Source of the DNA: Silene latifolia
Lineage: Eukaryota > Streptophyta > Magnoliopsida > Caryophyllales > Caryophyllaceae
DNA: 64,000 nt
Assembly (NCBI RefSeq): GCF_048544455.1
Contig: NC_133536.1
Coordinates: 201,379,325-201,443,324, forward strand
Direction: 5' to 3'
Shown here in pieces: positions 11,111 through 23,519 of the stretch; position 1 is the first letter of the stretch, and each line of letters begins with the position of its first letter. The translations under genes were made by a program, and so were the position numbers. The notes below the pieces were generated by a model. The model made no database searches and was not told the DNA's origin. It saw only the letters and a list, made by a program, of their open reading frames with translations.

Positions 11111-11848
11111 AAAAATTCAATTTTAATTATAAATTATGAAATTTATTAACATGTTTTATTACAAAAATTTCAATTAAAATGTTAATATTAATTATAAATT
11201 ATGAAATTTGATGTAAATTTTTAAGGGTTATATAAATTTTGGAAGACTATATATTTAATATAAAAAATTAATTTAAGAATAATGATAATATCATTTCATA
11301 TTATAGATATAAGTGAATTAAATTAATTTATAGATAAATGATTTAAATTAATGTCATGTAATAATAAATTAATAATCCATGTCACATTAATTCGCCATGT
11401 CATATTAAAAATATGCAACATCACATTTAAATATGCCACGTCACATTAAATTTTAATCTAGGTGGCTTTTTGGATCCTACGTGGCTTTCTCTAGGTGGCG
11501 TTTATTTGTCATTTTAGAGTAGCCTTTTAATTATATTTATAGATTATTCTCTCTCACAAATCGAATTATTCAATTTTAAGGAATTGATCAACTTGCATCG
11601 TCATACAATTAATCAACTTTATAGATAAGGGCATCATCCTTTAGGTGTGACCTTAAGGGATCAACTAACCACCACCGTCCCACGACAGTAACGTCAAACT
11701 CTAGCAAGCCAATCGTTATCGATTAATGTTGATCAGTTGACTATAAAATGAATCATCCCTTACGTATTCTTAAAATGAGATTTAAACATGTGATCAATAT
11801 GATCGAAAATTGTGATCGCATTATTGTCGGAGGACACATATTCGAACA

Positions 11849-11866
11849 ATCTCCCACTTGTCCTCG
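11849..11866 (-). other. Copia polypurine tract
   Basis: On the minus strand GGACAAGTGGGAGATT lies immediately before the 3' LTR, the usual Copia polypurine primer context. Confidence 0.75.
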
Positions 11867-13379
11867 ACAAGTGTGCGTCACCAATTCTCTTGTCCTATTA
11901 CTATCTCCCACTTAATGCAAGGTGTCTTTCTGGTCGTACTTGCAAGTGATCATATCGAGAGTGGATTCCTCGATCTGGAGATTAACTGATTGACCGGAAT
12001 TTATCTACCATAGATACCTTCCGAGCGTGGCCACGCATTTCCAGTTCATTACTCCTCGAGTGGCCCTGAGATATTGTTTTAACCCTGACAAGGGGGTGGA
12101 CAATACCTATCGCACTTATTCCCTTCGACTAGCCACAGCCATCATAACCCAAAATATGCCCATTTGACCCCATTTACGAAGGTCGTAGTAACACAAATCA
12201 AAGTTAATCTGAAATTGTGCCACCTTAGGCGAACAGTCTTTAGTCAAAAGAATCGATTCATTAGAATACTATAGTAGCTCTCGCCACGACCAAGCTTAAT
12301 AAATTTGCCAGAACTCTATAAGCAGTCACTGCCCGACAAAGTGTTCCTAACAGTCTGCCTATGTGATCGACTAGTCATCTCACATGACTCTATGACACTT
12401 GAGCTTACCATCAATCCCATCACACTCTAGTCACTTCGAGACGTCACCTCATACAAGTGACTATGGGCGAATACCATGTTAAGCCGGGTTCACTTTAACG
12501 CGGTTTAATATTATCTCTACAACCCGTTTGGATGTAACAAAGTATAAAGGAGTTTTCAGATTTAAAAACTCGAACGATAAATGTGATTATCATATGAGTA
12601 GTCAATACTTGATTACTACTTCATATTCTATAATCCAGTTTGATCTTTAATGTAGTTGTTCATTTCAATTTAATTGAAATGACATGACTCATCATGTTAA
12701 GCCTATGAGAAGGCTTTGGTTAGTAGGTTTTATCAACTTCTTGTACCTTACTCAACCATACTACATACTCGTTTTCCTTTGTAATGTATACATTTGCATT
12801 ACGAAACTTTTTGAGTATGTGTCGAGATCCAATCAAGACATAGGCCCTCTAGCCTTAGAACAGCTCCCACTGTTTTCACAGTGTGCGGGACCCATCCCTC
12901 TTGCACATCCCATGATTGCAAGTGTACTCAATTTCCGTTATAAACATTTCTCATTGTTCTTTATTGCCTAGAACGATTCTAGAAAATTTATTCCTTAAAT
13001 AACATAGCCACAATGGTATCTTAACCATCCTAATGTGTTTTGATTATGGTTTTGTCAGAAACCATGCGCAATCTCAATTGTCAATTGTCACTTGTGTAAC
13101 ACTCTTACACAAAATTTTGCATCAAAAACACTTTGCATTACATCCTTAATGCTTCTGCAAGCACTTAAGGTTAATCTTTATGTCTTACTTGGTAACAATT
13201 ACTTAAATTCGATTTGAAACAACTCATCATACTCAAAGTATATGAAGTGTTATACATCATATCCTATTTAATTGATTCGGCAGCGGAAGCAAATGGAATC
13301 AATCAAATATGTTCAACTTGAATTGAAATAGTCATGAATCTTATCAACATAACATGTAGATTTATCTTCATAAATCCGG

Positions 13380-13530
13380 ATATTAAAGATGTATTATAAT
13401 ACTCCATAAGTCTTAAATCATTCCCAATGATCAATATGTCATCCACATATAAGACTAATTAAAATTACCGTAACTCCCACTAAACTTCATATATAAAAAC
13501 AACTTCTCGACTTATCGAGAAAAGTTTTAT
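13380..13530 (-). pseudogene. Copia reverse transcriptase remnant (YVDD)
   Basis: Minus-strand translation of 13455-13421 gives VLYVDDILIIGN, the active-site block of Copia reverse transcriptase. Just upstream YMKFSGSYGNF resembles the usual preceding block in a shifted frame. Surrounding sequence has stops in all frames. The position, about two-thirds into the element, suits pol. Confidence 0.8.
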
Positions 13531-14000
13531 AACATGATCAAATCATTGATTCCAACTCGTTGATGTCCTACTTAAGATCCTTTCTTAAGTTTCACATTAT
13601 CTTAGGATTGTTAGAATCTATAAAACTCATGACATGTATTGAATACATTCCTTCTAATTGAAGAAGTGGGTTTTAGATTCACTTGTTGTATGAATAGCCT
13701 CATAATGAAATACAATCCCTAAGAAGATCCAAATAGACTTAAGCATTTCAACTAGTGCAAAACCCTTTGCAACCAATCAAGCTTTGAAATCTCTCTCTCT
13801 TTATTAGTGCAAAACCCTTTGCAACTAATCAACCCTTTTATTTCGGATTTTCATGGCTCTAAGCCTTGTATTGAGTTGTGACTTAAACACTCTCATGTAA
13901 GTCATATGTTCATTACTTTCCAGAAGTAATCAACTTGAATCAAACAATTTCTTTGTAAGTTGCTTATTCATCATTTTCAACAAGTGATGACTTTAACCTC

Positions 14001-14243
14001 CTAGGTTTTGAAGAAACAACGTCTTACACAAAACGTCTCATGTAGCCAAGAAGGACCAGTTTCTTTCGACATAACATTCTTTGGCACAATACAATTTGTG
14101 GCTCTTGAATACTTTCTCCCACTCTGTCTTCTAGAAATAAACTTGTATTTTTGAAGGACAACTTCACGAGCCACAAACCCGTTGTACTCATGTTTATAAT
14201 AAGGAAAAATGAGCATTTGTTTATTTTGAAAACTTACAAACAT
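14001..14243 (-). pseudogene. Possible Copia integrase-RT linker remnant
   Basis: An 80-codon open stretch lies where the region between integrase and RT is expected, upstream of the YVDD block on the same strand. It contains SRRQSGRKYSRATN, loosely like the linker of Copia polyproteins. The resemblance is weak. Confidence 0.3.
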
Positions 14244-14403
14244 GGTACCCTACCATTTCATATCTCATATGATTCGTTTTAGATTTAGTGGAAAAATAAT
14301 TTAGACAAAATGATAAAATCCCCAAAATGATCAAGTAACTCAAGGTAACTTGATTGAAGTCCAAACCATATCGAATAGTGTTTGATTTTTTATCCAACCA
14401 CAC

Positions 14404-17400
14404 ATTATCCCATAATGTGTGTTAAGATAGACTAACTTGTGATTCTATATCACATTTCCTTTGGCTTATATCAAGGTCTTCACTTTGATAATCCCATCAC
14501 GACTAAATCGTGATTCTTTGAACACTTTGAACTTCTTCAAAGATTTCTCTATTTACCTTATTAAGTGAACATATTAGCGTCAACTTAAATCGTTGGTAAA
14601 AGAAAATGATTAACCTATTTTGGATCAATGATTTACAACCTCGAACTCCTTTTCAACCAAAAGGCACGAGACATCTTGCTTTGAATACAAGATACGCATA
14701 TACCATAAGATTAACAACCTAATGGTTTCAAGAGTACTCAATAACTCTTTGCGTTCATCATTCCATAATTTAAGGTTTAATCTTGGGTTACCGATTTGAG
14801 TCTTGCATCAACTACATGACATGTCATTCTAGTTTGGTTTAGAATATAATCACCTTGATAATAGGCTAGCCATACATCAAAACATGGTGTATAGGGTCAA
14901 AAAGTAAAACCTCTTTTGTATCTTAACAAGTTTATATTCTTATTTAGAGTTTATGCACTTAATAGTCACAATTAAGTACTAGCAAAACTTATGTTAATCG
15001 AATAAACATTTAAATAAGAAGGTCTCATTAGATGTCCCACAACTAACTTGCTGATTCTTCAATAATTTGGGGTAGTTTCCTTTCTAGTGTCCAACATTTA
15101 AGACAATGGAAACTTTATCGGTCGGGATTGATAGGTTTAGTGTCGTTATTCTCAATAACTTTACTTTTAACATTACCTTGTATCAATTCCATTATAATCT
15201 TTACTTCTTGAACCTCGTCCTTTTCTTAACGGTTTAAGAGAATGCTCCCACTCATTTCAAAGAATCTTTACTTAGAGAAGCAAAGTTGAATCTTATGAAG
15301 ACTACTCTTCAATTCAATCGTTTTAGTCTTAGAACTTTCAATGAAGTGGTTGCGTTATTTTGGTCAATTACGAATTCTTACAAATCTAATTACCAAAACA
15401 ATTTATCGCTTCAAGGTACTTAATTCAATTAAGTATATGAAAAACAATCCATTGTAAGTAGATGTGTTAGTCAAGAATCAAAAACCTGTTTGATAATGAA
15501 TAACTTTTATCTATACTCTTCATAAGAGATCCTTCCAATGGATATTACGAGGTTTTAGAAGAAAATTCAAATTTTGTCTTTAGTTACGATGTTTTAATGG
15601 AGATTTGAATCAAAAATCGAAATGATATCGTATATGAATTGTGGTAAAGAAATAGAACAATATGATAACGGAATAATGAAAAAAAAAACATTCATCGTGG
15701 TAAGGAGAGCATTTACATAGTGACCTCTACCCAACTATGATAAATGATTCCAAGATCCAAATTCATATTAACTTGGGGCATGGTGTGCCGAAATACCCTT
15801 TATTAATATAACTCGGTAGATTAACTCTTTAATCGATTCTACTTTTAGAACTCTTGGTCGATAAAATTACATTAATATTTATCTCTAGCCCGAAACACAT
15901 CCGGAAATCGTCGTGAATACTTTCGTTGAGTTCAACCCAAATTTCGAATAAATGTGTCCATGATCCAAACTCATATCAACTTAGGGGACGGTGTGCCGAA
16001 ATACCCTTCATTAACATAAATTCGGCGGATAGACATTTATCACCCACTTCCCCTACGTAACAAGGTTTGTACCCCGGTGTGGCCGAGTGCACTCCCTCAC
16101 GAAATAAGTTTTCATGGTTTCTACTTTTTGGTAAGGCTAAGTCTCAATTGTTTATTTTTTAGCGAGAGGTCATGTCAATTTATTATCTATCACGTTTTAA
16201 GTGAACTAAAGCGGTGAAATACGATAATTGTAATTGACACGGTCGATGAACTCGATTAAAATGATAATGCATGTTTTAGTTATGGCGATTTAGCGATGCA
16301 TGCGACATATAAATAAAATGCAAAGCATAAATTAAATCCTAGTATGGCCTTCATAAAATAGAAAATCTAATTAACTATTACATATTCGGAAACCAACTCC
16401 ATTGGTCCCTTGAACTTCGGTTTTGGCACGCATCTCGAGGTAACACCGTCTTTATGTATCGCCTTCTTGAGTGACACCGTCTTCAAGGAACTCCGAAATA
16501 ATTAAATTACATAACAAATTACATAATTTCCTATTATACATTTGTAATTAAAATAAAATAAATCTATTAAATTACAAAACGGTGATACGAGATCACAATA
16601 AATTACAACCGAATCGATATTCCCATACATTTCGGGTAATACCAATTAAAACTAAGGTCATACTAAGTAAATTTACATAATTCAAAATTACATAAAATAA
16701 AATTATGACAATCATAAATAAAATGCAGCATTATAATATGTATGAACATGCCCAATTTTATGCTAAATTGCCTCTAAGGAGCCAATATCGTATATTAAAC
16801 GGTTTTTATGGATTTGCGTGATTCAACCTTTTAAAATCACAATAAATTACATAAAATCATATTTATGCACAAGTTAATTACCCTAACCAACTTAGGACTC
16901 AAAATTAGTCTCCACTAACATATTGACTATAATTAACTTATATTTCTTAAAATTGTTCATTAGTGGACTCAAAATTTCAATAAAATGCTATAAATTTCAA
17001 ATAAATCACAAAAATTTCAAATAAATTCAAAATTCAAAATTTAAACTCATGAACATTCTGGAAAAAATACCATGACACTTATAATGTTCAAAAACTTAGG
17101 TTAAAATTTCGAAAAAAAAAATATCGAAAAAACTATGTTGCGGATTATCGGATTTATCAATTATAATCATAAAAACATGAGAAAAATTATATTCATCAAC
17201 TTTTAAATTTTAGATCTGGAAAAGATAATAAAATGCAACATGTGACGTTTTTCCTTAGTCATGAAGTATGTTTTAGCAATTATTCACTAATTAAGTCACT
17301 ATTTATGCTATTTTTCATCAAAAATTCATAAATCATGCATAAAGACTTCAATATAGCCTATTATTTTACACACATCTTGTAAACTTTTATGAGACAACAT

Positions 17401-17827
17401 ACCAAATTTCTATGACCAGATTCGAAATTTATCTCATATTAACCTATTTTTCATCTAAATCCGATTTTTATCATGAAAAATCCATATTTCGAGCATAAAA
17501 ACTCCAAAACTTCTGAAAATTTACAGGTCATCTAAAAATAAAATATGTGATAACATATCCAAAAACCACTGGAAAATTCGAAGTTTAGCTAATTTTAGTC
17601 CGAAAATGACATTTTAATCATAAAATAACATTTTTAATGCCATTATTATATAGGATGAACAATAAAAAAACATAAATTAACCAAAATATCCTAAATATAT
17701 TTTAGGATCAGAAACTTTAACATGCATAATTTATTTCGTGATATATCATAATAACACAAATTTATGAGTTTTATATGTTAATCGTATAACTCGGAAAAAC
17801 TATAACCGATTTGCATGCAAACAACCT
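14404..17827. other. Copia interior without recognisable coding
   Basis: The gag-protease-integrase region is too decayed to recognise by eye. A short direct repeat including GGTGTGCCGAAATACCCTT occurs at about 15785 and 15990. Confidence 0.5.
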
Positions 17828-17845
17828 AAGGCTCATGATACCGCT
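17828..17845 (-). other. Copia primer-binding site
   Basis: On the minus strand GCGGTATCATGAGCC follows the 5' LTR. It resembles TGGTATCAGAGCC, the initiator tRNA-Met complement usual in Copia, with one inserted base. This fixes the orientation of the element. Confidence 0.65.
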
Positions 17846-19147
17846 TGTTAGAAATCTACATCTCATTACTTAACATATTCATATATGTGATAATCTATTT
17901 AGTCATAAAATAAATTGCAAATCTTATGCATGCAAACTAAAAACAAAAGATGAGAAAATCGATTTCTCACCATCTAAATTTCGGTCATCATATGGGCACC
18001 AACAAGATCTCCTTCTTGTTAGTTCTTGAGCTTTCCATGAATATAAGGATGATCCTCCAAAGACCTCAAGTGTAGAAGTCACTCCTCTTGATTGCATCCA
18101 AGATTATCTCTTATCCCCACTAAATAATATTAGCTAGATATTAGCTTAGTAGTTTACCTTAAAAATGATTACTAACACTCATATATTACATTAATAATTT
18201 TAGTAATCTCTATGAACAATTTCAATCAAAAACTCATGTTTTGATGAAGGAAAAAGATGAACATGTGAGAGAGAGACTTTTGCATGTGTGTGAATATATG
18301 TTCAATTGAAGAGAATAAAATTCTCTCCTATATTAAACAAAACCGGTGGAGGGAGGTCTTAAGACCAATGCATGGTCTTTTTCTTTTTACTTTTGTTCTT
18401 CTCAAGTGAGTAGGTGTGTAAGGCTATTAGGTATATAGGCATCATTGTTTTGTTTTTATCACATAAATTAAAATAACCACAACCCACTAACTCCTCCTCC
18501 ATTTCGGTTTACTCATAATATGGACCACCATTTTATTTTGTCAATTTGTCAATTGTCACACAATATGTCACATGTAGTATGATACATGTTATTAATTAAT
18601 TTAATGCATATTTATCACATAAATATCATTTTATGAATTAACTAAATTGCATCCAATAAATTGACTAGTGATACTTGATCACATAAATAAAATGGGTCAT
18701 GTAATTATAATTCACAAACATCTTGTAATTATAATTGACCATTCATTCTTATCTCTATTGTTTCTCAAACAATAAACAATTTTAGTAACAAAGCATTTTA
18801 TTACTAAAATAAATCTTATTTAATCCCATTATAATAAGATAATTATTCTCTCTCACAAATCGAATTGTTCAATTTTAAGGAATTGATCAACTTGCATCGT
18901 CATACAATTAATCAACTTTATAGATAAGGGCATCATCCTTTAGGTGTGACCTTAAGGGATCAACTGACCACCACCGTCCCACGACAGTAACGTCAAACTC
19001 TAGCAAGCCAATCGTTACCGATTAATGTTGATCAGTTGACTATAAAATGAATCATCCCTTACGTATTCTTAAAATGAGATTTAAACATGTGATCAATATG
19101 ATCGACAATTGTGATCGCATTATTGTCGGATGACACATATTCCAACA
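17846..19147 (-). repeat. Copia 5' LTR
   Basis: 1302 bp, TG...CA, matching the left LTR. It preserves the site into which the Helitron inserted in the other LTR. Confidence 0.9.
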
Positions 19148-20221
19148 TGGGCAACCACCTTTATCAAAGTTTCTCTACCAGCTCTGCTAAATAACTTACC
19201 ACGCCAACCTTGCATCTTATTATGTAATTTGTCCCGAACAATCTTATTGAGAACCTGCTTAGAATGTCCTATAACCGTCGGTAATCCTAAATATTTTCCT
19301 TGTTCCTGCACAACCTGTACACCTAAAACTGAAGACACCTTATCCCGTCTACAAGCAGCTGTACCCTTGCTAAATGACACTGTTGTCTTCTCCTTACTAA
19401 CCAGCTGCCCAGAAGCACTTTCATATTGACTCAACAAACCCAAGACAACACGAGCCTGGGTCTCATAAGCTTTAACAAAAATTATGCTATCGTCAGCGAA
19501 GAAAAGGTGAGAAACAACCGGCAATAGCGGCGCCACCCGAATTCCATGTATCACGCCCTCCTCCACCTTACGCCTAATCATACTTGAGAGTACTTCTGCA
19601 CAAAGAATAAACAAATAAGGAGATAACGGATCACCTTGACGCAAACCCCTACTAGGCACAAAAACCGCAGACGGAGCCCCATTTATTAGTACTTCATACT
19701 ACACTGTTCGAACACACCTCATCACATTACCCACCCAGTTCCTAGCAAACCCCATAGTTAGAAGCACCTTCTCCAAGAACACCCATTTAACTCTATCATA
19801 CGCCTTCGCCATATCCAGCTTCAGTGCCATGTGCCCTCCCCCACTACGCGCATTCTTCATATAATGAAACATGTCGAAGGCAATTAATATATTATCAGAA
19901 ATCAATCTCCCAGGAGTAAAAGCACTTTGATTCTCCGAGTCTAAACTTCCCAGAAATTGCTTCAGTCTGTTAGCGAGCACTTTAGCTACTAATTTGTACA
20001 ATACATTGCATAAGCTTATCGGCCGATAGTCAATGAACTTATCCGGTGCCTTCTTTTTTGGGAATAACACAATATGAGTGCTATTAACAATTCTGTGGCT
20101 CTCACTTCCATTCAAAATACGAAGTACCAGCCTTGTGACAGATGGACCCACAATATGCCAATAAGTTTGATAAAAGAGAGCGTTCATACCATCAGGTCCA
20201 GGTGCTTTCAGAGGATGCATT
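19148..20221 (-). pseudogene. LINE ORF2, reverse transcriptase core
   Basis: Entered at the Athila-like insertion site, the frame reads MHPLKAPGPDGMNALFYQTY, then YRPISLCNVLYKLVAKVLAN, LDMAKAYDRVKW, GLRQGDPLSPYLFILCAE and the catalytic FADD (HLFFADDSIIF). It ends with SRAGRETLIKVVAH at the Copia insertion. These are the consecutive blocks of plant L1 reverse transcriptase. A single TAG near 19699 interrupts it after MRCVRTV; the frame is otherwise open. The neighbouring pieces of the same protein are at 7442 and 31203. Confidence 0.9.
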
Positions 20222-21685
20222 TGACACAGCTATCGCAACCCTATCAAAGATAAAGCCTAACGGTCTCAACTAAAATGTAGCAGAGGCAGTCGAGTATCGA
20301 ATCCACGGGGAGGTAATGTAATTATAGCTGTCTATTCTAATCCTATGGTAACAATTGGGGGGTTTGATTAAATTTGATTCTAAACTAAGAGTAAATAAAG
20401 CAGTAAATTACGATTTAACTATCAAGAAGAGAGGGACATGTCGGGATTTCGGTTCACTACGGTAGTCCAACAACTCAGCAGTAAATGACTCAGATGAACT
20501 AATGTGAGACGGATGTTAAAAGGTCCTTTCGGTCCACTTTCTATCCTAAAATACCACTAACTTAACTTTCGTCCTCATTAGGGTAGTCTACTGTTTATAG
20601 CAGGCCTATTTAGTTCAATCTTTCGATCCAGGATTAATTGTAGCCAGTTTAATGGGTGACATAGAAGCGTGCACTCAACTAGGTCGGGAATTACAGTTAA
20701 ATTGCTATAGTGACAGAGTCTCTTATCAGTTCATCTAATTCATTCACTACATCGTCATTTTCCTACCGCAGATTCCCTAATCCCAACATGAAGGGGTTTA
20801 GCTACTCATGTTCGTAATTAAACTAACAAAGAATTAAATTCCCAAAGAAAGACATAATGAAATAGCAATAATATGCAATAAAGGAAATTAGGGCAAAGGA
20901 GAATGATAACATAAACAAGAAATTAAAGCAACAAATGATTATTATTAATAAGGAGAAAGGAAGAATTACAATCTGAGCGAATCCGGCGTAAAGAACACTC
21001 AATCCGAGCAATAATAATCCGAAAATGAAAGTAGCAAAGGGAGGAAAAAGCTACGTACTAAGGGTTCCAAATAAAAGTGTTTGATAGATGAAAGATCGTA
21101 AAAAGAGAGATATAATAACCTAGTAAATCCTCGGTTAAATAGCAAAACAAACAATGTTTAGCGAAATAATTAAACACACGGATCGAGTTAAAGCCCATTA
21201 GGACAAAACCACTCGATCGAGTGCATTAGTACACTCGATCGACCAACTTCTCAAAGAAAACATTACTCGATCGACCATCGGGTTACTCGATCGAGGACTT
21301 GATCTGTGTGCGGCTTACTCGATCGATCGGGAAACCTCTCGATCGAGCATCGAAGGGTGTAGGAACCACTCGATCGATCGGTAAACGCTCGATCGAGTGA
21401 TTGTGTCTTCATTTCAGCTCACGTCTTCACCCAAGTGCCTCGTAGTGCGTGCCACGACGCTTCCAAGTGCAGCACCTCACTCTGGGACAATCCCGTCTCC
21501 TCTAAATGCATGCAAAAAGGACGAAAAGGAGTATGGTTCCACCACTTTCGCGATCATTCCTACAAAAAGGACAAAATACACCAAAGTAGCCAATTCGGGG
21601 CAAAATACTATAAAAACAAAGATAGAAAAGCATAGAAATACGTCTTTGAAATAGGCTAAAAAGACTATACATTAGGCACGTATCA
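20222..21685 (-). repeat. Athila-like 3' LTR
   Basis: 1464 bp, starting TGACAC on the plus strand and ending CGTATCA. It is very similar to 29743-31202; many of the differences lie at CAG/CTG trinucleotides. Confidence 0.95.
21211..21398. repeat. TCGATCGA palindrome cluster, 3' LTR
   Basis: Eight TCGATCGA palindromes, usually within ACTCGATCGAGT-like contexts, start at 21213, 21235, 21267, 21287, 21319, 21339, 21370 and 21389. The spacings alternate (22, 32, 20, 32, 20, 31, 19), giving four pairs with a repeat of about 51-52 bp. Confidence 0.95.
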
Positions 21686-21699
21686 AATCTCCCCAAACC
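21686..21699 (-). other. Athila-like polypurine tract
   Basis: Minus-strand GGTTTGGGGAGATT abuts the 3' LTR. Confidence 0.75.
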
Positions 21700-23519
21700 A
21701 AACCTTTACTCGCCCTCGAGTAAACTCAAAACTAAACTAATGGAACGGAAATGATAACTCAGAGCTAGCTTAACTTGTCTACTTGAACCAATTTAATACA
21801 ACAAAGATCAACGATTAAAGCCAAGCAACAAGACGCAAAACGAATTATGGGTCATTCGAAAATAAAGCCGACCTATCGACCTTGCAAGACCAACAAAACT
21901 GGACTCTCACGTGGTCACTCTTCTCTCATGAAGCAAAGGGCAAATGTAATATGTAAAAGAGAGAAGAAAGGACAGTCACTCACCTAACTGCGACCTACAT
22001 AGCATGCATGCAACAAAAATGAAAGACAATTCAAGTACTAATGCACCAATTCCAACCAATAATGTCCGTCACAGCCGAGGGTTTGTAAATAATATGGGAA
22101 TAGTGAGGTTCAGGTGAGAAAAGGCAAAACAAGTTATGGAAAAGTGGAGGTAAAAGCGTCAAGCTAGTTCCTAACAGGACCATAATGAAACCATCCGGAT
22201 CTCAACTGACTGAAAACTAAGTACAAGTGCCCTTCACTTGGCACAAAACTCACTAGACTCAAACACAATCTCCTCAAAAAATATGGGATACAACGGAGGA
22301 GTCAGACGGTCACAAACTTCCCTTTTAAAGACACCGTCTGAAATAACTAACTGAACAACAACTCTTGTCGATTGTACATCTTCGAACATCTTCTCAACTC
22401 TGACAAGAGGGTACAACTATTTTCACAATTTTTCTTTCTTTCTTTTTCGATTCAGCTCTCTCTTTTCTGTTTTTCATGTATATTTTCCTTTTTTTTCTTT
22501 TTCACGTTTTCTTTCTTTTTTTTTTCAATTCTTTTGTTTTTCTTTTCTCCTTCCTCCTTCCTTAATACAAACACCAACTCCAACAAGAATTAAGGACCAA
22601 ACTGCAACGGAAAACATACCACAAAAGAACATACTAACTAGCTTGACTAGGCAGGCTTAGTTTGGGATGTAGCTAATGGGTCAAAAAGGCAAGTTTTGGC
22701 TAAAGTGGAGCTAAATGGGTGAAGATATAAGGAAAGGGAAATTTGCAAGACCCTCCCTGCATGTGACACCAACCACAAACCCGAATATGTGCATTTGACG
22801 AGAAATTGAATTTCATAAATGTGCAAATGAGACAAACATGCTATGCAAGGAGTACTACTCTCAAAATTCCTAATGAACTGGTCATGAATGTCACCAGTTA
22901 TGGCTCTAAAACTCAGAATTTTTAAGTAGTTTGCCAGTTTATAGGTCAAGTCTAAACAGTCAGCTATTATTTGAACAGAAATTCGTAGATTATGCGTATG
23001 ACAAGGCTAAAAACTATCAATAAAAGTGCAGGGCTCAAGTAAAATGACAAGTTATAGTGCAATTTCATCACAGGAATCTACCGTTCCGACTCAACCTATA
23101 TGTAAACGTGAAATGTTTTTTGAATTTTTGAAATTTTTCTAAATTTTTTGGATTTTTTTTTGAAAATAAACAACAATGCAAGCTGGAAATTAAACGTGAA
23201 TGCAAAACAAATGCAGATACAGACTCAAAAGGATGCAATACCCTCCCCAAACCAAAACGGACAACGCCCTCGTTGTCCTCCAGCATACACCAGCAGAAAG
23301 ATGGGGGATGGGAGTATACAGCCAGCAAAATAAAAAATAAAAAGATAAAGGAGACAAAGTAGAAAGAGTAAGGTACATACAAAAGCGAACTTCCCCAAAC
23401 CAGCCAGAAAACTGGGGAAGTGAGTAGACCAGTAGCTACTCGTCGTCGGCACCGCCGTCTCCCAGTACCCCGACTCAACAAAACGGTCTCCCCAAACCAG
23501 CAACAAATAAGGGGGAAAC
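21700..23519. other. Athila-like 3' untranslated region
   Basis: No recognisable gene. It includes a long pyrimidine tract at 22429-22562 (purine-rich on the element's sense strand). Confidence 0.6.

Larger units (their letters stand above)
8442..11543 (-). mobile_element. Non-autonomous Helitron
   Basis: On the minus strand it begins TC and ends CTAG, with a GC-rich hairpin (ACCCGTGAA/TTCACGGGT) about 8 bp before the CTAG end. It is inserted exactly between an A (8441) and a T (11544). The sister LTR at 18840-18850 preserves the empty site, GATAATTATTC. These are the defining Helitron features: 5' TC, 3' CTRR, AT target and no target duplication. No Rep/helicase coding is present. The interior is AT-rich and holds duplications and tandem repeats. 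Confidence 0.9.
7443..11848 (-). repeat. Copia 3' LTR, interrupted by a Helitron
   Basis: It matches the right LTR (17846-19147) from end to end except for a 3102-bp Helitron. The pre-insertion length is about 1304 bp. Confidence 0.9.
7443..19147 (-). mobile_element. Decayed Copia LTR retrotransposon inside the LINE
   Basis: It is bounded by TG...CA LTRs and a perfect 5-bp target duplication TGGGC (7438-7442 and 19148-19152). The minus-strand LTR starts TGTTGGAATATGTG, typical of Copia LTRs. The right LTR is the 5' LTR, because a tRNA-Met-like primer site adjoins it; a purine tract adjoins the left one. The 6-kb interior has no long open frames but retains an LYVDDILIIGN reverse transcriptase block. 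Without the Helitron the LTRs are about 1.3 kb and differ at roughly two dozen positions by eye, so the insertion is not recent. Confidence 0.9.

Noticed and set aside
12684..12971. 95-codon open frame on the plus strand inside the Copia interior
   Set aside because: It lies on the strand opposite the element, has no recognisable domain and is surrounded by decayed pol sequence.
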